Origin: Blastocystis hominis
Taxonomy: Eukaryota > Sar > Bigyra > Opalinata > Blastocystidae
Assembly: GCF_000151665.1 (NCBI RefSeq)
Contig: NW_013171838.1
Span: 633,001 to 697,000, forward strand
DNA length: 64,000 nucleotides
Reading direction: 5' to 3'
A model generated the notes under the pieces. It made no database searches. It was not told the DNA's origin and was given only the letters and a program-made list of their open reading frames with translations. Every line of letters starts with the position of its first letter. Position 1 is the stretch's first letter. Position numbers and translations under genes: made by a program. This document shows, one piece after another, positions 57,340 to 64,000 of the stretch.

Positions 57340-58730
57340 ATGCTATCGCTTACTAGAGCAGCTTCTAGGAGTATATTAAGAACGGTCTCTGTTGCTTCTG
57401 TAAGAGATCCTCGAGATCCACGAAGTATAGACATCTAGCTCTTTCTCTCGTCTTTTCAGCGAGACAGCTTGTCAAAAGACCGAAAAGGAGATGATGAGCG
57501 CTTTTCCTGAAGTAGGTGACAAGGGAACTTGTGAACAATTCAGATGAAGCAGGCGGAAGACCTTATGAGCAAGCGCGTATTCAAAGAAGCGGATCAGCTG
57601 TATTCAAGAATCCATGACATCGTTTCTTCGTTTAGTCCCGAGAATAGTCCTATGGTTGATGTCGTGAATCGGAAGTTCGTTTGACGTTATTTGTATCAGC
57701 TTAGGAAGCTTGAGTTGTACACTCGCTCCAATCGCATTGCGGATGCAGTATCTTTGATCAAGAAAATGAACAAAAACGTGGATTCACGAAACGACCCCAT
57801 AGAAGCACAGATTGAAAAACGAGAGTTTGTGAACGTCCTTTTAAATCTGGGTCAGATAACGGAGGCCGGCTTGTATTCCAAGGAAGTATCTCTCTCTCTC
57901 TATTTCCTCAAATCTCCTAGCTGAATACCCAAGAGTCGAGTCCTTCAGGGCTTTCTTCGTTGTTACTGAGTTCGCTTCAGAAGCATCTCTCCGGAGAACA
58001 ACTTTGCGACATGCTCGAATCTGTAATGCAATGATCACTCCCTCCACCTCAGAAACGATCGGACGCTCAGAAACTCGGTTCTCTATGGGAGCTCCGCGTG
58101 TTGCACAATCTAATCGGATCGCGTTGGGACCATGACCTCGATCATGACAAAACCATCTCTCTCTGCAACGATCTCAAAGCACTCGTCGTTTCGATGGAAT
58201 CCCGCAACGAACTCACCGACGACGTTCTCGAAGACGCGCGCCAGTCGCTTAACACCGCTGGCTCCTTTCTGCTTTCGCTCGACAAACGCGACGAAGCCGG
58301 CGACCTCCTCAAATACGCGCTGAAACTGTCGGATTCCCGCGGGATCTCGCTGTCCTCGAACGTGAGAATGATTGGGCAGCGTGATGACTAGCGAGTGAGC
58401 AGCTGCACGCTGGGCTGGATCGCGGGAATCGTGTATAAGCAGGACCAAATCGTGATGAGCGAAGGGTTGTACCTGCAGGCTTTGGAGTTTTTCGAGAAAA
58501 AGGAGAAGAAAGAGACGCTGGATGCGTTCGGAAAGAGCGAGCTGTTCGATTATAAGAGCTTGTGCGATGGGTACTCGAGGCTGCTGATGAGCTGGGAGAA
58601 GCGCGAGCCGCTGGGAGAGAAGTATCAGCAGCGTGCGGTGGATTTGTTGATGCGGTTGAATCAGGACGCAGATTGGTTGTTCCCTTTGTCGTCTCATTTT
58701 TGGATGCCGAAGTTGTTCGGATGGGAATAA
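57340..58730 (+). CDS. Organelle-targeted helical-repeat protein, function unknown
   Basis: Seven exons: 57340-57399, 57464-57511, 57544-57678, 57700-57885, 57921-58022, 58053-58361, 58392-58730 (392 aa). The N-terminus MLSLTRAASRSILRTVSVAS is a basic Ser/Arg/Leu presequence much like that of succinyl-CoA ligase alpha here, suggesting import into the mitochondrion-related organelle. The rest is alpha-helical with TPR-like pairs (VFKEADQLYSRIHDIV, RNELTDDVLEDARQSLNTAG, LSLDKRDEAGDLLKYALKLS, GLYLQALEFFEKKEKK). No family named. The first intron would be 64 bp, the third only 21 bp, so the N-terminal joins are less sure; an ATG at 57491 is an alternative start without the presequence. TGTTTGTT follows at 58749-58756. 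Confidence 0.6.
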
Positions 58731-59038
58731 AGGAATGAGGAAAATTGTTGTTTGTTTGAGCAATAAGAAGAAGAAGAAGAAGAAGAATCAAATGTTAGAG
58801 ATAATAGTATGCAGTAGTAAGCTCAAGCGAAGAATGACAATAACATAACAAATACACAGTAGGAAGTGCTATTCTAACGATGCGAATTGCTTTTTGTGTA
58901 TGTCAAAGAATACTCATCCAAATAGATGACACCTATATATAACTACTATACTTCCTCTCCTTTTTTTCAAACAAACATCCCATAGAATCAAAAAGTATAT
59001 GCAGAATAGAGAAAGAATTACAATTCAAACATTCCATT
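58731..59038. other. Convergent intergenic region with 3' signals
   Basis: Holds TGTTTGTT at 58749-58756 for the plus-strand gene and an AGAAGA-type microsatellite at about 58767-58786. The minus-strand gene stops at 59039-59041, with a looser TGTTTGAA about 10 bp beyond. No gene is seen. Confidence 0.5.
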
Positions 59039-62000
59039 CTAATTATAAAGCTGAGCAGCTCTATCTTTTTCCATCGATTCAATCTCGTTTTGGATTTGTC
59101 TTCGTACATCCTGAAGCCGGTTAAGCTGTTGAGCAATTGAACGCATCTCTGTTTCAATATTCGCACTGTTTTGGCTTGCTGCCAACGTGTTGTCTAACGT
59201 TTTCTCTTTCATCATCGCAGCATTAGCATCGGCCGCGCGATAAAGAATCAACGATTTCAAAGCTGGCATCAAGTGATATGTACTAAATGTGGCCGCCGCT
59301 TGCTGTGTCAGCTCGAAGTTAGCTGTATTGAATGCTTTTGAAATTCCCTACTATACAACTCAAGAGTACGAAGAGAGAATAGCTGCGTCTGCACGATCGC
59401 CTTCAAAACCTTCTCAAGCTGGCTGTTTGATATACACTCTAATTATGACGCGAGCAAAAAAGAAAAAACCAGCCAGCAATACCAAGTGCTGCACGTTCGC
59501 ATATTTTTGCCTTTGCAGATCCATAATAAAAGAATCCTGCTGCAAACTGTCTTGAAGAGATACATATACCGGCTTTCTATTTTCAACTGGCGGCTTATTT
59601 CCTTCCCTGCGATACGCCTGGATCACGCTATTAGCCGTCATATTAAGCGACATTAACAGATCCTTGGGGGAAATGTGGTTCATATTATAGATGAGAACGA
59701 TGGAATCCCATTCATTTATGAACTCATCCGCCAAAAGCGAGTGTTTCACAACCGAATACAACTGAGCTCCGGTCATTTTCTCATTGATTCTCACCATAAA
59801 CTCGCGATATTCGAATTCAATCTTAACGAAGTTGGACACGAGAGGTCTCTGCACTTTGGGGAAGATTCCTTCAGGAAGTTTGGGGATTCGCGGCTGTCTT
59901 GTGTAAATCGACTGCGTGCGGTTATACATGCAGCTTCCTTTCTTGATAAAACTCTGAATAATATCGATAATGATGGTATTGGCGGAGTAGGAATAAAAGA
60001 AGTAATAGTAATTATTCACTATCAGAGAGCCGAGAGCTGAGCGCAGAGACGTTACAGGACCATTTCGTGTGCTGGAATATAAGGTTTGCTTCGAGTAGTT
60101 TAGCTTTTTCTCTAGTTCTGAATAGCTTTGTACTAACTTTTTAATCTCATTATCAGTGCTTGTCTGTTTTTCTTGGAGCTCTTTCATTTTCGTAGTTAAC
60201 TGATTTAGCTCCTGACTCACATTTGAATTGAGTGGATTGCTAATCTGAACTATCGAGTCATCATCTATTTTTGACGAATGCAACAAATACGTACCACAAA
60301 CGCGAACGAGAGATAAGGAGATGTGTAAAATAGAATATAAGTATTCTATATGGAACGAACTACTTTTGAATTGTGTGAAAATTGTCAATTCTCTGAGATA
60401 GGGAAGGGGTGTTTTGTAAAGTGTTACATAGAGAGGCGATTCATCTTCGAGAATAGGAATGTGAATGGCTAAGTAGTGAACAGAGAATAATAATTCTTTC
60501 TGCAGTAACTCTTGCATATTTAAAGATAGTGGGACATATGCCGACCGAATCTCGTTATCATTTTCGTATTTATGAATAATGCCACTCCAAGACTGTGGCT
60601 TTGATTTCTCAGTAGCGATAACATGTATATCGGAGTTGTTTTCAATCTTTAGACCATTTTCAGAATCTTCCAATTTACTCCTGTTTAGAATCAGCTCCAT
60701 TTTGCTGACTTCATTATACTTGAGGCAACGAATAAAGAGCAAAGCTGCTTTGGACAAGTCGTCGACCGAGCTCATCCTTTTGATAACAATGGGATAAGTT
60801 TTACTATTCAGAATGAATTTGACATCGATATAATCATTTGTCTTTTTATAGTCCTTCCACGCGCTATAATCTTTCATAGGTATGAATTCCGGTTTACCAC
60901 TGAAAATCAAAGCTTTAAACTTCAGGTTTCTAAAGATGAAGTCTTCACGGGAAAAAGAAAGGTTTGGGAGATGTGCAACAGCGTAATAAATGGGGTTTGT
61001 TAGCGTGGAACTATAGAGCAGAAGTGAAGCATTTGGGCGGTAGTTATTTAAGCAATCTAACGTATATCGCTCGCTACCCTGTTTGCTTGTTTCTTTACTA
61101 TCTTGATTCATAACGTCTCCCTGTTTGCTCGCTTCTTGACTATCTTTGTTTATTTCTTCATTTTCTTTTGTTTCTTTTTTACTTTGATTGCTCATGATAT
61201 CACTTTCTTTACTCATTTTGTCACTCTGTTGACTCAGTACATTAGGAAATACAGGTTCTCTTTCAACACCCATCTCATTCTTGTTCACGATATCATGCTC
61301 ATTATCAGGTTGCTCCACCTTTTCTTCTTCTTCTTCTTCTTCTTCTTCTTCTTTTTCACTTGCATTGTCTAGAGGTGATGTTTGTTCCAACTGACTATTT
61401 TCCGGTTTGGAGCTGTCAACTGAATCCGATGAAAAGATCAGTAAGTCCTCACTTTTATTTTTCTCCTTCACTTGGTTCTGATCGTTCATAAAGAGCGGAT
61501 TAAATGCTTTCACACTTACGTACAAAGGATCAACTCCTTCGTTTAGCAGCAGAATTTCTTTCAGACAAACCTTCTTTTCCAAAAACAAAAGGTACATATC
61601 ACTTGCTTGGACATCGCCGTTAATAATGCAAAGCCATTTTAAGTAGGGAAACACTTGCTCCTTTATCATAAAAACAATGCTGTTCTTTTCCTCTTTACTA
61701 ATTTCTTCAGAAAAGTGGAGCACAAGATGAGTGACAAAGAAAAGAAGATGATAGTTAATATCTTTAAAGTGATGTGAGTAACTAGACTTTGTAATATAGC
61801 AGCAATACCAAGAAAAGTTAGATTTCTGTACAACAAAATTCTCAGAAGTCTGTTCCCCAGTCACCACAAGTTTGGAGTTTACGGGGATTCTATTCATGTT
61901 CAAAGTACCTAAGGTGATTTCCTTCGATTTAAAGAAGATATGGATGTTCGTAAACAAGCAGTGGATACCACAACTCTGGAGTGTCTAAGGGTAATCGGAT

Positions 62001-64000
62001 GAGCAAGAATAGCTACATTCGCAATGACTTGTTTACACTCAATAATATTGCCATTCATATCTATATTGCAGTAATACGTGGAGTTCTCATAATCAAAAGA
62101 CATGTTTGTTTGTTCTGATGGTTCTCGGAAAACATTCTCTCCGTACTTTGTACTGCTGTTATCCAGCATGTAAAGATGCTGGAACGACCGATCCACATCC
62201 AGTTTCAACTTAATCTCATTCAAAATAACCTTTATTTCGCCTCGTATAGTAAACATGCTGTATGTTTCTAGAGTGGGACCACTGATAAACGTTGGACTCT
62301 GTTCCACCTTATCTGAGTCCTTTGAAGACTCCAGAGCCTCATTTTTCAAGTCTTTTATGGGTAAGACACTTGCAATCTTCAAATTTGGGTGAGACTCATT
62401 AAACAAGGATTCGAGTAGAGATGGAGATAAATCAATACCGTCGACTATCAGTTGAAAACGAAAAATAAGGCTTACCCCAGATTTGGAGATACAATAGTAG
62501 TGGAAGATTCTGTTCATTGATAATTTGAATCACTTGGTCAAATGTTTGGGATCCAATGACTACGAAACATACTAGTATCGAGACTTACCTTGCACAATAA
62601 TTCCTTGACAATGACTAACATTCATCCAATCTACTTTCGAATTCGATAACACAAGAATGTTCCCTTTGTGATCCCAGGCAGGACCCTTAAGAGAAAAACC
62701 ATTACTGACATTAACAATGGTTTTTGATAAGAATTTCCCTGGAGTCCATTTTACTGTAACTCCATAGAAGGGCACAATCTAAACAATATAAGACAATCAG
62801 TGAATATACGTTGCGAACACTTCTCTTCACTGTCTGCATCCTTATACTTCCTGGGGTAGTATTAAAAACAAACGGATATCGGGAATCCAGTTCAAGAATA
62901 AAGGCACATTGATTTGCCAAATCTCTTAAGGCAGCATAGCCGCCATGAATTTGGACAGTAGTAATGTTCATCATTTTTTGATTGGCTATTAAGTTGTTAC
63001 AGAGAGACAGTGACTTGTTGTCAACAGTAGACGATGAATCGAGTTTTACAGGTACACGTTTTTTTGGTAATCTGAGTGTTATTTTTTCGAGCTCCGGAAT
63101 ATTTGGGGAACAGAACCAGGTTAAATAATGTTCATCAAAACCCTTAGTATGTATAAGCTGAAGTGATTTCAAATAGGGCAATGGAAGACGAGAAAGCGTT
63201 TTCAAAAAGGAGTGCAGAAGATCGGCTTCTTTAGCTAAGAATAATAACAAAAGAGTTCATATGAAATACTTTCTATGGAAATCGATTCCACATTGTAAAC
63301 GCCTCCAGCCATAAGAAAATTATAATACTTATCAAAGTCTCCGCTTAGAATGCAATCAACATGGTTCTTAATGGTCTCTTTTGCCTTAGTCTGTTGAGCA
63401 ACAATAACTGTTTTCGGATTAAGTATGACTTTATTATTCATACTATTTCCTATTTTCTGTCCATTGATTAAAAGTACAATATTACTTGGATGAATAAAAA
63501 TCTCATATTCCGCAAGAATCTATAAAGTACTCCAACCCTAAAGCACTCACCACACATGCTTCTTGAGCAAGTCGAGCCTCCGTAATCTGTGATTCGATTG
63601 AAATAGGGATTGTGAGTTTCTTGTATTTTAACAGAAGATCCGATTTTATTGGACTATGGATGTAAGAATGCGACTCCCTCGTAATGGTATATGTGTAAAA
63701 GTGACGCTTATCTTTAAGAACGACATCAACATCCCAGAGATATTTTACTCCATGAATAAAAAATGTCACCAACCTGTTGAGAGGCTCTTTCTTATTCTTG
63801 CATATCGATTTAATAAATGTGTATGATGGAGAAACTATTTCTTTTTCTGCATTTTCATGGTTCTCGTCTTGTTGAGGAGTAATTTGGATTGGTGTACTCT
63901 CTTGCGTAGAGGCTTTGCTCTGAGAGTTGACAGTACTTGTTTGGTCAGTTGGAAGACTCTTGAATTCGCCTCTCTGCTTGAAAACAACTGTCGTCAAATG
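59039..64000 (-). CDS. Large multi-exon protein, partial (5' end beyond window), function unknown
   Basis: Exon pieces with good junctions: introns at 63522-63552, 63235-63269, 62779-62818, 62560-62588, 62445-62475, one near 61910-61965, 60265-60294, 59439-59469 and 59323-59351; stop TAG at 59039-59041. The N-terminal part visible here has Leu-rich stretches (LPYLKSLQLIHTKGF, IPELEKITLRLPKK) and repeated beta-type segments. The middle carries a long Glu run (near 61320-61355) and SKQGD/SKETSKQG-type repeats. Then a coiled coil (QLTTKMKELQEKQTSTDNE), a ubiquitin-like-looking region (VKIEFEYREFMVRINEKMTG) and a helical C-terminus (QQLNRLQDVRRQIQNEIESM). I do not recognise the whole. It could be two genes joined near 59930, where MYNRTQSIYT might be a start. 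Confidence 0.45.

Noticed and set aside
59414-59480. A strongly hydrophobic C-terminal segment (LVLLAGFFFFARVIIRVYI) suggesting a membrane anchor
   Set aside because: Most of it lies in a 31-bp pyrimidine-rich GT-AG intron (59439-59469); splicing leads to a soluble helical C-terminus that continues to 59039.

Overview
The window reads as nuclear DNA of a compact, intron-dense protist, and everything fits Blastocystis (stramenopiles, Opalinata). Genes sit tens to a few hundred bases apart on both strands. I place about 120 GT-AG introns, nearly all 28-36 bp (a few 20-26 or 40-90), usually with a GTA/GTG donor and a TAG or CAG acceptor. The octamer TGTTTGTT, described in Blastocystis as lying just downstream of the mRNA cleavage site, follows many genes. 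At least two genes have no encoded stop and appear to rely on polyadenylation to complete UAA. Several proteins carry short N-terminal presequences expected for the mitochondrion-related organelle. GC content alternates: conserved genes are GC-rich, while accessory stretches (1-5 kb, 43-46 kb, 50-55 kb, 59-64 kb) are AT-rich. Exon models below were built by hand; each was required to keep the frame across every junction and to sum to a multiple of three, except the last gene, which leaves the window.

Layout. 0-5 kb: small, mostly unrecognised membrane genes and a MORN/leucine-rich-repeat gene with one intron per repeat. 5-12 kb: membrane-anchored PP2C phosphatase, Hook-like coiled-coil protein, ribosomal protein S9 (uS4), Y14/RBM8A, a small membrane gene, succinyl-CoA ligase alpha. 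12-24 kb: plant-type phosphofructokinase, MnmE/GTPBP3-type tRNA GTPase, a PTEN-like phosphatase with a long C-terminal extension, RPAP1, a Myb/SANT protein. 24-37 kb: NPRL3 (GATOR1), a very large secreted modular protein, a PH-START-DUF1336 (EDR2-like) protein, a coiled-coil protein. 37-44 kb: GBF1/GNOM-type Sec7 Arf-GEF and a CRAL-TRIO/PH protein. 44-51 kb: two tandem paralogues of unknown function, glycogen phosphorylase, nicalin. 51-59 kb: a disrupted Hsp70-family gene, two small novel genes, a rhomboid protease, a degenerate DEAD-box-like protein, an organelle-targeted helical protein. 59-64 kb: a large unrecognised gene running off the right edge.

The genes are not operonic. Common themes are phosphoinositide and membrane traffic (PTEN-like, Sec14/PH, EDR2-like, Arf-GEF), carbon metabolism (phosphofructokinase, glycogen phosphorylase, succinyl-CoA ligase), nutrient signalling (NPRL3) and organelle function (MnmE, succinyl-CoA ligase, the 57 kb gene). 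The most unusual signals are stop codons apparently made by poly(A) addition, a 15-bp near-palindromic element shared by convergent gene ends, a start codon isolated in its own 3-nt coding exon, and the secreted protein with fifteen cysteine modules.
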